A stretch of 64,000 bases of DNA from Ruminococcaceae bacterium BL-4 (GCA_902809935.1 LR778134.1:434001-498000), one strand, 5' to 3'. Counted from the stretch's first letter, positions 17,380 to 25,446 are shown. Numbers and translations are program-made. The notes: generated from the sequence alone by a model not told the origin.

Positions 17380-19164
17380 TTAAAATCCTAAAGCTTTACC
17401 GTCACGTCTAGGATCGGCCGCGCCCTCAAGAGTTCCGTCATTCTTGTACAGAACAGCCTGAACAGAGCCCATGCCGCGGTTCCACTCTTCCGTCGCTTTC
17501 ATGGTATGACCAAGTTTGGTAAGAGCATCAACTACATCGGAGCTGAGACGGGTTTCATAACTATTTGTGTTTTTGCTGTAGCCGCTGATACGAGGTGCAT
17601 CAACAGCTTCCTGCATGCCCATGCCATGGTCAATCACCTTAGAAATTGTCTGTGCAACGGTGGAGATGATGGTAGTGCCGCCAGGAGAACCAAGGACCAT
17701 CAGAGGGGTACCGTCTTCCTTCAGAACGACAGTCGGGCTCATAGAGGACAGTGGGCATTTGCCGCCGGCGATGCAGTTCGGGCTCTTAGCATCGGGGGAG
17801 AAATCACCCATCTCGTTATTGAGCATAAAGCCATAGCCATCAACACATACACTGGAGCCAAAATAACCATTTACTGTTTGGGTAACAGAAACCATGTTGC
17901 CTGCTTTATCGGCAATGGAAAAATGAGTCGTTTCCTGATGTTCATAAGCGAAGGGATCGCCGGCATCGACTGGATCAGCGGACTTCTTGGTATCGATAAG
18001 CTGAGCGCGTGTCTTTGCAAACTCTTTGCTCATAAGGCCCTTCAGCGGAACATCGACATATTTTGGATCGCCCATATACTTAGCGCGGTCTGCATAAGCC
18101 AGCTTGAAAGCTTCAGAGAACAAATGGAGTTCGTCAGCGGAGTTTGCCTGCATTTTTGGCAAATCAAAATTCTCGAGAATGTTAAGAATTTCAATAATAA
18201 TGGTTCCTCCAGAGGATGGAGCCGGGGAAGAAATGACTTTATAGCCACGGTAGGTTCCCTCAACAGGGTCAACATCTTTTACTTTATAGTTGGCCAGATC
18301 ATCCATGGTGAGCAAACCATCATACTTGTTGTTCATTTCAACAACCTTTTGGGCAATTTCACCTTTATAGAATCCGTCGGTACCCTTATCGGAAATAATC
18401 TGTAAAGCCTTGGCATAATCTTTATTTACAAAGTTCTGTCCAACCTCATAGGGCATACCATTTTCGCTAAGGAACAATTTTCCAAACTCTGGGAACTTCT
18501 GCATGTTTTCATAACAGTTCGTCATATCATTGGCTAGGGTAGGGGTTACGGTAAAGCCCTTATTAGCCAAATCGATAACAGGCTGAATGACATCTTTACG
18601 ATCCTTAGTTCCGTATTTGTCCAAAGCATACAGCATGCCGGCAACTTCACCGGGAACACCAGTCGACTTGCCGCCGACCATATTGGCGTTGTCTTTGACT
18701 TTGCCGTCTGAGCCTACTTCCCACATTGCAGGAGTAGCAGCCTGAGGAGCAACTTCACGGAAATCGATAAAGTGATTGGTTCCGTCAGCCAGATGGATGG
18801 TCATGAAGCCACCACCGCCAAGGCCGGAGGAATTAGGTTCGGTCAAGCCTAGAGTGAAGGCTGCTGCGACTGCAGCGTCAACTGCGTTGCCGCCCTCTTC
18901 CATAACCTGGCGGCCAATCTTAGAAGCCTCATACTTGCCGGTAGAAACGACACCTTTTTCTCCGTTATCATTTCGTCCGGTACGAACCGTTTGTTTATCG
19001 GCATCGAACAGCTTAAAGTCATCCAAAGATGTGTAGGAAGCGCTACTGCCCTGAGAAGCAGTAGAAGATGCTGATGAAGTGCTGGGATTCGTGCCACAAC
19101 TTGTAACAGAGAGTAACATGGCAAACGCCATAAGCAGGGATAATGATTTCTGAGTCTTTTTCAT
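17380..19164 (-). CDS. ggt: Gamma-glutamyltransferase, lipoprotein form
   Basis: Protein of 594 residues. The signal peptide ends in lipobox SVTSC (Cys23), so it should be anchored outside the membrane. It has the Ntn-hydrolase GGT features: GNAVDAAVAAAFTLGLTEPNSSGLGGGGF, the autoprocessing nucleophile Thr412 in QETTHFSIAD, and CPLSSMSPT, where GGTs hold the gamma-glutamyl group. It cleaves or transfers gamma-glutamyl groups from glutathione, gamma-glutamyl peptides or polyglutamate ends; in Bacillus anthracis a GGT relative (CapD) cuts and anchors the poly-gamma-glutamate capsule. Start at 19164 has AAAGGAGG upstream; a start at 19182 would lie before that site. First gene of the cluster. 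Confidence 0.93.
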   Translation of the reverse strand: MKKTQKSLSLLMAFAMLLSVTSCGTNPSTSSASSTASQGSSASYTSLDDFKLFDADKQTVRTGRNDNGEKGVVSTGKYEASKIGRQVMEEGGNAVDAAVAAAFTLGLTEPNSSGLGGGGFMTIHLADGTNHFIDFREVAPQAATPAMWEVGSDGKVKDNANMVGGKSTGVPGEVAGMLYALDKYGTKDRKDVIQPVIDLANKGFTVTPTLANDMTNCYENMQKFPEFGKLFLSENGMPYEVGQNFVNKDYAKALQIISDKGTDGFYKGEIAQKVVEMNNKYDGLLTMDDLANYKVKDVDPVEGTYRGYKVISSPAPSSGGTIIIEILNILENFDLPKMQANSADELHLFSEAFKLAYADRAKYMGDPKYVDVPLKGLMSKEFAKTRAQLIDTKKSADPVDAGDPFAYEHQETTHFSIADKAGNMVSVTQTVNGYFGSSVCVDGYGFMLNNEMGDFSPDAKSPNCIAGGKCPLSSMSPTVVLKEDGTPLMVLGSPGGTTIISTVAQTISKVIDHGMGMQEAVDAPRISGYSKNTNSYETRLSSDVVDALTKLGHTMKATEEWNRGMGSVQAVLYKNDGTLEGAADPRRDGKALGF

Positions 19165-19223
19165 AAATTTCCTCCTTTTCATACTTGGGCGCCCAGTAAA
19201 CCTAAATGGGTATCATAGATTTG

Positions 19224-19263
19224 GAAAGGATTCGATTGCTTAAAACCAGCAATTTGCCCTTTC
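19224..19263 (-). promoter_or_regulatory. Structured 5' leader of ggt
   Basis: In the transcribed leader an outer stem GAAAGG/CCTTTC encloses a second stem ATTGCT/AGCAAT. A 10-base palindrome TGGGCGCCCA follows at 19186-19195, just before the ribosome site. It does not match a riboswitch class I know. Confidence 0.4.
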
Positions 19264-19281
19264 ACGTGCTATTATGAGTTC

Positions 19282-19290
19282 AGTATATCA
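19282..19290 (-). promoter_or_regulatory. Extended -10 promoter of ggt
   Basis: Minus-strand TGATATACT gives an extended -10 element with no good -35 box. That pattern often needs an activator, consistent with the two-component system at the end of the cluster. Leader about 110 bases. Confidence 0.45.
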
Positions 19291-19313
19291 CAATGAATTT
19301 TTGAAAGATATTT

Positions 19314-19771
19314 TTTCTCTTATTTATCTCAAAAATAATTCACACTTTCTTCATGAATTACACCTCACGTTCACACAGTTATGTAATACGTTATTATATT
19401 TTTAAAATGTTAATAATTTATAGCTATTTTATTCATTGTTTCCCCTTTTTTATCGCTAATTTAATGTTATTATTTAGTATTAATGGCTATATTGTAACCA
19501 TATAAAAGCTAGATTTTTTAAAAAATTTCTTTTTAAAGTGAAGATATTTGCAATTAATTTTATTATTTATGCAAAATTAGTCAAATACGCCCGTGTAATT
19601 CATTCAAAGTGAATTATATCATTTTGTATAATGTGACGGATTTTAAAGTATCAATAGCCATATACCAAGTAAACCTTTTTCTACATCTGATTGTTTCAGT
19701 TCGAAGTGTACCTTCGGCAACTTGTTATAAAATGCAGCAATTCGTTTGTATAAAAATCACTGCATTATTAT
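19314..19771. other. AT-rich intergenic stretch without genes
   Basis: About 460 bases, strongly AT-rich, upstream of ggt. No coding frame is convincing on either strand. It contains a 13-base palindrome TAATACGTTATTA at 19384-19396 that shares ATGTAATAC with the pgs promoter palindrome. Confidence 0.5.
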
Positions 19772-19813
19772 AAAAAAGGGATACCACTTACAAATCGGTG
19801 GTATCCCTTTTTT
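19772..19813 (-). terminator. Terminator of the lacI-type gene
   Basis: Strong stem GGGATACCAC / GTGGTATCCC flanked by A6 and T6, ten-base loop, about 120 bases after the LacI stop codon. Confidence 0.88.
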
Positions 19814-19933
19814 ATAATGTATTCGCTATCTTTTACATTCGGTTCAGTGATTTCACTACATCCTTTTCCAAAAAATTACAAATGTTATAGCAATTCAATT
19901 TGCATATCCAAAACTTTTAAAAATCAAAGCCAT

Positions 19934-20932
19934 TTACATTGTTGATTCCCGCGGTGTCAGCACCGCTGAAAAACTGACATGCCGAACAGCAATCGGTTGA
20001 GATTTGTCAGCCTCAATCGCAGCAATCACCATATTTGCAGCGCTAACACCAATTTCAAAACCCGGAAGTTCCATAGAAGTCAGGGTTGTTTCCAGCATTT
20101 CACCTATCCGGTATCCAGTCATACTGACAACCCGAATATCTTGCGGCACCCGAAGACCGTTTTCCTTTAGCGCACGCAGAACCCCCATTCCCTGAGCATC
20201 TGTTGCCGCAAGAATGGCATCCAGTTTTGCATTCTGATCGAGCAAACGCTCCGTGCAATCATGTCCATAGATTGTCCCACGGTTTTTAGAGGGGAGCTCC
20301 ACTGTAATCTCTTTTAGTTTATTTTCGCGGATAGCCTTACTGTAGCCTTCATAACGTTCAACATAGGGGGAAATTTGCATAGAGCCGTTTATCAGACCAA
20401 TATTCCGGCAGCCCTTGCTAATCAAATGTTCAACCGCTTGATAACCGACACTGACGTTATCAACTGTAACACTGCAAAGATTCGGGTCCAGTTGCCGAAT
20501 TACTTGAACAACCGGCATTCCATCAGCACTCATATCCCGAACCAATCGTTTGTTGTACCCGGTCCCTGCAATAATCACTCCATCGACCAAAGCATTTCTC
20601 AGGCGGTTTAGGCTTTCTTTTTCTGTGGTCTTATCATCATCGGTATTACACAGAATCGTCGAATAGCCACGCTTTTGAGCTTCATCCTGAATTCCGGCAG
20701 TCAACTCCTCAAAAATCGAAAAGGACAACTTTGGGACAATGACCGCAATCGTATTCCGTTTTCCTTGCCGCAAACCACGCGCAAGAATATTGGGCTGATA
20801 GCTAAGCTCCTTTACTGCTTTTATAATGCGCGCTCGAGTATCCGGATGCACATAGGAGGTGTTGTTTAGCGCACGAGACACTGTGCTAACATCCACATTT
20901 GCAAGCTTTGCAACATCCTTTAAAGTAGCCAT
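19934..20932 (-). CDS. LacI-family transcriptional regulator
   Basis: Protein of 332 residues. LacI HTH at 2-48 (TLKDVAKLANVDVSTVSRALNN) and hinge helix (PNILARGLRQGK), then a periplasmic-binding-protein-like sensor domain (about 60-330). Start at 20932 was chosen because the HTH begins at residue 2 and AAAGGAG lies upstream; the open frame extends 29 codons further but is not expected to be translated. It is divergent from a DapA-family aldolase gene, and operator-like palindromes overlap both promoters, so it most likely represses that pair and itself. The effector is probably the sugar acid or related compound used by the aldolase (inference). Confidence 0.92.
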   Translation of the reverse strand: MATLKDVAKLANVDVSTVSRALNNTSYVHPDTRARIIKAVKELSYQPNILARGLRQGKRNTIAVIVPKLSFSIFEELTAGIQDEAQKRGYSTILCNTDDDKTTEKESLNRLRNALVDGVIIAGTGYNKRLVRDMSADGMPVVQVIRQLDPNLCSVTVDNVSVGYQAVEHLISKGCRNIGLINGSMQISPYVERYEGYSKAIRENKLKEITVELPSKNRGTIYGHDCTERLLDQNAKLDAILAATDAQGMGVLRALKENGLRVPQDIRVVSMTGYRIGEMLETTLTSMELPGFEIGVSAANMVIAAIEADKSQPIAVRHVSFSAVLTPRESTM

Positions 20933-20981
20933 ATTCACAACTCCTTTGATGAAACCTGCAATTTCTTTGACTGACACCAAT

Positions 20982-21009
20982 ATTATAGCAAATAACCGCT
21001 TATGTGCAA
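20982..21009 (-). promoter_or_regulatory. Promoter of the lacI-type gene
   Basis: Minus strand TTGCAC (21004-21009), 16-base spacer, TATAAT (20982-20987). The -35 box lies inside an operator-like palindrome. Confidence 0.75.
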
Positions 21010-21018
21010 TCGTTTGCA
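21005..21018. promoter_or_regulatory. Putative LacI-family operator O1
   Basis: TGCAATCGTTTGCA, with half-sites TGCAA/TTGCA around a central CG, the usual LacI-family layout. It overlaps the -35 box of the regulator gene and suggests autorepression. Near match to O2 at 21204. Confidence 0.7.
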
Positions 21019-21083
21019 TTAAATTAATTTTTGGTTCGTGGCTTCTTTTGAATGCAACAAGATAATTATTACTAAATTTTTTA

Positions 21084-21140
21084 AACTTATCTGTTATAAA
21101 TAGATAAGTTATACAAATTATTGCATGTAATATGCAATAA
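21084..21140. repeat. Two perfect palindromes in the lacI-aldolase intergenic region
   Basis: AACTTATCT-N9-AGATAAGTT (21084-21110) and TTATTGCAT-N5-ATGCAATAA (21118-21140). Both have perfect nine-base arms. The second contains TGCAA-like half-sites but with different spacing from O1/O2. They may be extra regulator sites or cruciform/hairpin elements. Confidence 0.6.
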
Positions 21141-21162
21141 CTTGCAGAAGGAAGAAAAACAA

Positions 21163-21191
21163 TTGACGTCTAGATTCGCTTGTGGTAAAAA
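21163..21191 (+). promoter_or_regulatory. Promoter of the aldolase-transporter operon
   Basis: TTGACG (21163-21168), 17-base spacer, TAAAAA (21186-21191). Good -35, weaker -10. Transcription would start near 21198, just ahead of operator O2. Confidence 0.6.
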
Positions 21192-21203
21192 ATAATTAAA
21201 AAG

Positions 21204-21219
21204 GTGCAATCGCTTGCAC
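21204..21219. promoter_or_regulatory. Putative LacI-family operator O2
   Basis: GTGCAA-TCGC-TTGCAC, perfect six-base arms, placed directly after the expected transcription start. It differs from O1 by one base in the centre, so both are probably bound by the divergent LacI regulator. Confidence 0.75.
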
Positions 21220-21256
21220 AACCAATTCAAAACAATATGATAAGGAGATTATTCAA

Positions 21257-22228
21257 ATGGCTAAGGTAAAAACTTTTAAAACAATTTTCCCGGCGGTCTC
21301 TGTTCCCCTAAATGATGACTACTCCATCAATGAAGAAGAATTTCGCGTATACCTTCGGTGGATCAAGAGCTTCTATGACAAAGGAATTCAGGGAATTGTC
21401 TGCAACGGACATACGGGTGAAATCACCGGCCTGACCAGAGCCGAGAGAAAAAGAGTCGTTGAAATCTGCGCTGAAGAGTGCGGAGATAAGATGACGATCA
21501 TCTCTGGAGTCAACTGCGAGAATACCGCAGAAACCATCGAGATGGCAAAGGATGCCAAAAACGCCGGCGCGGACGGCATTTTGCTGATGCCCCCTCACAT
21601 GTGGCTGCGTTTTGGCATGAACCCCAATGCTCCGTTCGAATACGTCAAAGATGTTGCTGAGGGTGCAGACATTGATATTATTATTCATTTATATCCTGCT
21701 ACCTCGAAGGCATTCTATCCAGTAGAAACCCTGATCAAAATGTGCAAGGAAATTGAGCATGTAAAGTGCATTAAGATGGGCACACGTGTTACCTCCATTT
21801 ATGAGCATGATGTCCGTGAATTGCGCAAACAGTGCCCGGACATTTCCTTAATTACTTGCCATGACGAAACCCTATGTGTCAGTTGGTTCCCCGGCATGGA
21901 TGGCGCACTGATTGGCTTTGCAGGCTGTGTACCTGAACTGATCACTGAAGCATGGGATGTTTTCAAGAATCCCGAGAAGCATACACTTAAGGAAGCACAA
22001 GACGCATCCAACCGCATTTACCCGATCAGTCAGGCAATTTATGGCGGTGGTCAGCCTTCCGGCGAAGCACACGCAAGACTTAAAGAAGCCCTCAAGCAGC
22101 GCGGTATCTTCACGTCTGCACTTATGAGAAAACCCGTCCTTCCTCTGGACCAGAATCAGATTAGCTGGGTTGCGAATGGCTTGAAGCTCAGCGATCTGCC
22201 AAAGGTTGACATGGAACAATATAAATAA
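21257..22228 (+). CDS. Dihydrodipicolinate synthase (DapA)-family aldolase/lyase
   Basis: Protein of 323 residues with a TIM-barrel Schiff-base aldolase pattern. CNGHTGEITGLTRAER corresponds to the usual 'GTTGE' loop, IHLYPATS has the conserved tyrosine, and CIKMGTR supplies the Schiff-base lysine near residue 176. The family covers DHDPS, N-acetylneuraminate lyase, KDG aldolase and several sugar-acid dehydratases. Its divergence from canonical DapA and its position under a LacI repressor argue for a catabolic sugar-acid or amino-acid-derived substrate rather than lysine synthesis. Ribosome site AAGGAG. Likely one transcript with the transporter 160 bases downstream. Confidence 0.82.
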   Translation: MAKVKTFKTIFPAVSVPLNDDYSINEEEFRVYLRWIKSFYDKGIQGIVCNGHTGEITGLTRAERKRVVEICAEECGDKMTIISGVNCENTAETIEMAKDAKNAGADGILLMPPHMWLRFGMNPNAPFEYVKDVAEGADIDIIIHLYPATSKAFYPVETLIKMCKEIEHVKCIKMGTRVTSIYEHDVRELRKQCPDISLITCHDETLCVSWFPGMDGALIGFAGCVPELITEAWDVFKNPEKHTLKEAQDASNRIYPISQAIYGGGQPSGEAHARLKEALKQRGIFTSALMRKPVLPLDQNQISWVANGLKLSDLPKVDMEQYK

Positions 22229-22388
22229 TATGGTTATACTGCGTAGTCTGCGGTTAAAACCAGATATGCGCGGTTCTGAAAACGAGTAAAATCGGCAATG
22301 AAAAGCAGGCATATATCAAAACGCATTTCCTTCCATGTACGCCTGTTTTTTGCCCCTTTTCTCAACAAACAAGAAAGAGGAGTGCACT

Positions 22389-23690
22389 ATGGCTTACGAA
22401 AAAGTAGATATGAGCAAACCAGTGCCCGAGCGGCTTGGCTTTGATCCTAAAAATGTAAAAAAGCTCTCCTTCCTAGAAATGCTTAAAAAGATCGGTCCTG
22501 GAATTGTCGCAACCGGCATTGTTATAGGCCCCGGAAATATTACGACCTCTGCTATGATGGGTGCAAATTACGGATACACAATGATGTGGCTGCTGATTCC
22601 TGTCATTATTATGGGCATCACTTTCACCATGGCATCGTATCGGATTTCTACTATGACTGGAATGCCTGTCATTCACGCAATTGACCATTATTTTGGTCGT
22701 GTTGCTGCCGCATTTTGCGGCACAGCACTCTTTCTCTCCTGCTTCTTCTTTACACTTGGCAACATTACAGGTACCGGTGCAGGCATGACCCTGATCTTCG
22801 GTTTTGACTGGAGAATCGGTGCGCTCATTATGCTTGCTGTGCTTGCATTCTGCTACTTATCCAAAGGTGTCTACGGCAAAGTTGAAAAGGGCATTCTGAT
22901 CTGCATTATTGGAATGATCATTTCCTTCTTTGCAACACTAGTCGCGACTGGCGGTCCAAATTGGGGTGCATTCGGTCAAGGCTTAACCAACTGGAAGTTC
23001 GCGGATAATTCCTTTACTACAGCGCTCGGCTACATCAGCACTAACGCCGCTGTTACAGCAGGTATTTACGGAACTTATCTTGGCTTTGAAAAAAACTGGA
23101 AAAAAGAAGACCTTTTTAATGGTGCAATGCGCACAGATGCGATTTTCCACATCACAACCGTCGTCCTGATCTCAGGTGCTATTGTTTTGGTCGGTGCTAT
23201 TGTTCTGAATCCAAGCGGTACAACCATTAAGGCTCCTGCACAGCTTGGGGATCTGCTTCGCCCATTCCTTGGCAATGCCGCTCCCATTATTATGGGCATT
23301 GCAATCATCGGCGCTGGCTTCTCTTCTTTGCTGGGAAACACTCAGCGCGGTGTTGTTCTGTTTAACGCAGGTATTAACAAAGAAACTGGATTAGATTCTA
23401 AACCCGTCAAAGTAGCCTGCTTTGTATGCCTTGCCGTCGCATCTGTGATTTGTTTTTCGTACGGCGGCTCTCCAACACAACTAATCTTCATTGCAAATGT
23501 TGCAACTTCAGTTGCGACGCCTGTCGCTGGGCTTTTTATGGTTTTAATTCTCTGGAAAAAAGAACTGTTCAACGGTTATAAAACTCCCAGAGCATTGCAG
23601 ATTTCCATGACTGTCTGCTATCTTTTCGCAGTTTATATGACCATTAACGCATTGATGGTTCAAATTCCGAAACTCATCCACTCCTTTTAA
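22389..23690 (+). CDS. Nramp-fold membrane transporter without the canonical metal site
   Basis: Protein of 433 residues with about 11 membrane segments. The N-terminal core KKIGPGIVATGIVIGPGN is clearly Nramp-like, but the metal-binding TM1 motif DPGN reads GPGN, so the aspartate is lost. The TM6 'MPH' motif appears as TAG (around residues 222-226, AVTAGIYGTYLG). Canonical Nramp proteins carry Mn/Fe with proton; loss of both sites argues for another substrate, perhaps the organic acid used by the preceding aldolase. Start at 22389 has GAGGAG upstream; the frame is open 18 codons earlier without support. Confidence 0.8.
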   Translation: MAYEKVDMSKPVPERLGFDPKNVKKLSFLEMLKKIGPGIVATGIVIGPGNITTSAMMGANYGYTMMWLLIPVIIMGITFTMASYRISTMTGMPVIHAIDHYFGRVAAAFCGTALFLSCFFFTLGNITGTGAGMTLIFGFDWRIGALIMLAVLAFCYLSKGVYGKVEKGILICIIGMIISFFATLVATGGPNWGAFGQGLTNWKFADNSFTTALGYISTNAAVTAGIYGTYLGFEKNWKKEDLFNGAMRTDAIFHITTVVLISGAIVLVGAIVLNPSGTTIKAPAQLGDLLRPFLGNAAPIIMGIAIIGAGFSSLLGNTQRGVVLFNAGINKETGLDSKPVKVACFVCLAVASVICFSYGGSPTQLIFIANVATSVATPVAGLFMVLILWKKELFNGYKTPRALQISMTVCYLFAVYMTINALMVQIPKLIHSF

Positions 23691-23726
23691 AAGCGGAGCG
23701 AATATACACCATACTTAACCTTCTTT

Positions 23727-23763
23727 AAGCCGTTACCTTCTTAAAAGGTGACGGCTTTTTTAT
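23727..23763 (+). terminator. Terminator of the aldolase-transporter operon
   Basis: AAGCCGTTACC / GGTGACGGCTT stem (one T-G wobble) followed by T6, about 35 bases after the stop codon. Confidence 0.88.
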
Positions 23764-23787
23764 AAAATCAGAGGAATAAGCATATGG

Positions 23788-24074
23788 CTTCAATAAGATA
23801 AAAAAGCACCCTTTACTAAAGTACAAAAATACTCTAATAAAGGGTGTCGATTGCTTGTTATACGATAGCGAATTCGGTACTCACTTCGGCACTTACAAGC
23901 GCTTTATCGTTATCGTAACGAACCCATGTTGTTCACAACACAAATTACTTGTCAAAACATCTTCGATTCTTGAATCACTTAAAAAGGTCAATCACAAGCC
24001 ATTATTCAGGCATGGTCAACTTTGCTCATATGCTCAATCAGCATAAGAACTTTGTTGCTATAGCCCCATTCATT
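23788..24074. repeat. Direct repeat, copy A (gap 3' end plus terminator)
   Basis: Matches 35270-35506. The last 151 bases (23924-24074 against 35356-35506) differ at one position. The part nearer the terminator is more diverged, and copy A has about 50 extra bases around 23863-23920 that can fold (TACGATA/TATCGTA arms). The similarity stops sharply at 24074/35506. It marks the left edge of the polysaccharide island. Confidence 0.92.
24006..24074 (-). pseudogene. Remnant of gap: last 22 codons and stop
   Basis: On the minus strand it encodes the same C-terminus as the full gap gene (NEWGYSNKV to SKVDHA, stop), identical at the DNA level in these 69 bases. There is no start and no upstream part of the gene, so it is a leftover 3' end. 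Confidence 0.92.
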
Positions 24075-24418
24075 CAATTATAGCAACCGTTGAACAAATG
24101 GCTTAAATAGCGAGTTGTTACACACAAATCACGATTTTATATAGGATTTTCCAATAATAGTTGTAACGACTCAATCAACAGTTACAACATGTATTTATAT
24201 TACTACAATTTATACTAATTGTAAATACTTGTTGCTGCCTAAAGGCATTAATCCTTTTCGGTATTCAAAATCCCACTTGCGAATGAAATCCATCAGCTAT
24301 AACCGCTGTCTGGGAAAAAAGCAGTTGAAATAATGTAAAGTATCCCCATAGAATATAAAAATAGAGGGATATTCACCCGCTCAACTCAATACTATTTATA
24401 TAAATATCAGAAATTATT
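24075..24418. other. Intergenic stretch inside the island edge
   Basis: AT-rich, no convincing gene. It holds an inverted repeat GTTGTAAC (24160-24167) / GTTACAAC (24181-24188) with a 13-base loop. Confidence 0.45.
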
Positions 24419-24592
24419 CTACTTATTGTTTTTATAAACAATTCTTCCATCTGGATAAATTATTTTATCTTTGAATCGTATACACATACCGTCATCACAG
24501 GCTTTTTTAATTCCTGCTTTCATCTTCTTATTCTTGCTATAACAATTAGCACCATTCAATACAATTGATTCCAATAGTAAAGATAGAAACAT
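24419..24592 (-). CDS. Small hypothetical protein (57 residues)
   Basis: Short basic protein with a hydrophobic start (MFLSLLLESIVLNG) and a lysine-rich middle, ending CIRFKDKIIYPDGRIVYKNNK. AAAGGAG lies eight bases before the ATG at 24592, which makes it more likely to be translated than the longer open frame starting at 24709. No family recognised. It lies among mobile-element remnants. Confidence 0.45.
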   Translation of the reverse strand: MFLSLLLESIVLNGANCYSKNKKMKAGIKKACDDGMCIRFKDKIIYPDGRIVYKNNK

Positions 24593-24764
24593 TTTAATAG
24601 CTCCTTTTATCTTTATTTCTAAAACTATTTGTACCATTATCTGGCTTTGCCCAAAATGGAACTCTCTCAAGGCCATATTCATCATGCATTCTCTTAATAT
24701 TTCTATCACTACTTCTATTCCAAAAGAAATTGTTTATACCATTTTCCGCGCCTTATAAACGCTC

Positions 24765-25200
24765 TCAAATGTTTTTGTATTGACTTCTATTGTATTCTGC
24801 GGCTTTTGCAACCGCTATGCCCTCACGTTGATGGTCTAATATATAATGCTCCGTAAACCTGTTGAAACTAGCATCCTCAAAAAATAATGACATTCATCGC
24901 ATGCTACATAATCATAGTTTTCAATACTTTCTTCAAAAGTCTGATATAATCCCAATGTAATTTTTGTAAAAGCCCATGTCAGGCTAGACTCAATATCACT
25001 AATTTGTTGCTTATATAGCAAAGTCCTATTGCTTTTAATAGAAGCATAGATTTATGTTGATCCTTACACCAATTCAGTAATTTTTTCTTAATAAATTCAC
25101 TTTTTCCGCTACCTGTTGGAGATTTTATTAAAATTATATCTCCCTTTTTCCAATTTTTATAATCATCCCTAATTACTTCACTAATATATTTCTTAGACAA
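24765..25200 (-). pseudogene. Broken helicase fragment fused to recombinase-like tail
   Basis: The N-terminal part has a Walker A motif KSPTGSGKSEF near residues 27-37. After a shift near 25040 the next frame reads YKQQISDIESS to ITLGLYQTFEESIENYDYVACDECHYF, a Walker B (DECH) of a DEAD/DEAH-like helicase. A second shift at a T-run near 24877-24882 leads to DASFNRFTEHYILDHQREGIAVAKA, where QREGIAVAKA resembles the C-terminal region of serine recombinases. A further frame nearby reads KPQNTIEVNTKTFESVYKA, again recombinase-like. The product cannot be functional as it stands. I read it as debris of a mobile element at the island edge. Confidence 0.55.
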
Positions 25201-25294
25201 ATTGGCACTTCCCTTGCCATTATTGTTTCAAAAACTATTATAGCACTAATTTAGATGATTTAGAACAGACGTAATATTTCTAAATATATTTGCA

Positions 25295-25338
25295 TAAAAA
25301 AGAGCAGCCTATCGCTTTTATAGCGCTAAACTGCTCTT
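25295..25338 (-). terminator. Terminator of the polysaccharide operon
   Basis: Minus-strand stem AAGAGCAG / CTGCTCTT enclosing a second GCGCTA/AGCG-type stem, followed by T6. It sits about 110 bases after the acyltransferase stop. Confidence 0.82.
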
Positions 25339-25446
25339 AATTTCATACTAAGCACTTGTAATAGTATGTTACAAGCGCAACATACCATAATTTCCCTATT
25401 TCTCTATTAATAAATTCTATAATTGAATGTTTAATTTTTCAGATCA

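Noticed and set aside
23788-24074. Reading the gap end duplication as a simple assembly error
   Set aside because: The two copies differ by a 50-base segment and several substitutions in the terminator part, which a collapsed or duplicated contig end would not produce; still worth confirming with long reads.
24240-24330. Short minus-strand frame (27 codons, starting MDFIRKWDFEY)
   Set aside because: Too short, no clear ribosome site and no recognisable family; possibly another remnant but not supportable.
24419-24709. Longer 96-residue version of the small island protein
   Set aside because: The extension has no ribosome site and overlaps another remnant frame; the internal ATG at 24592 has a strong AAAGGAG.
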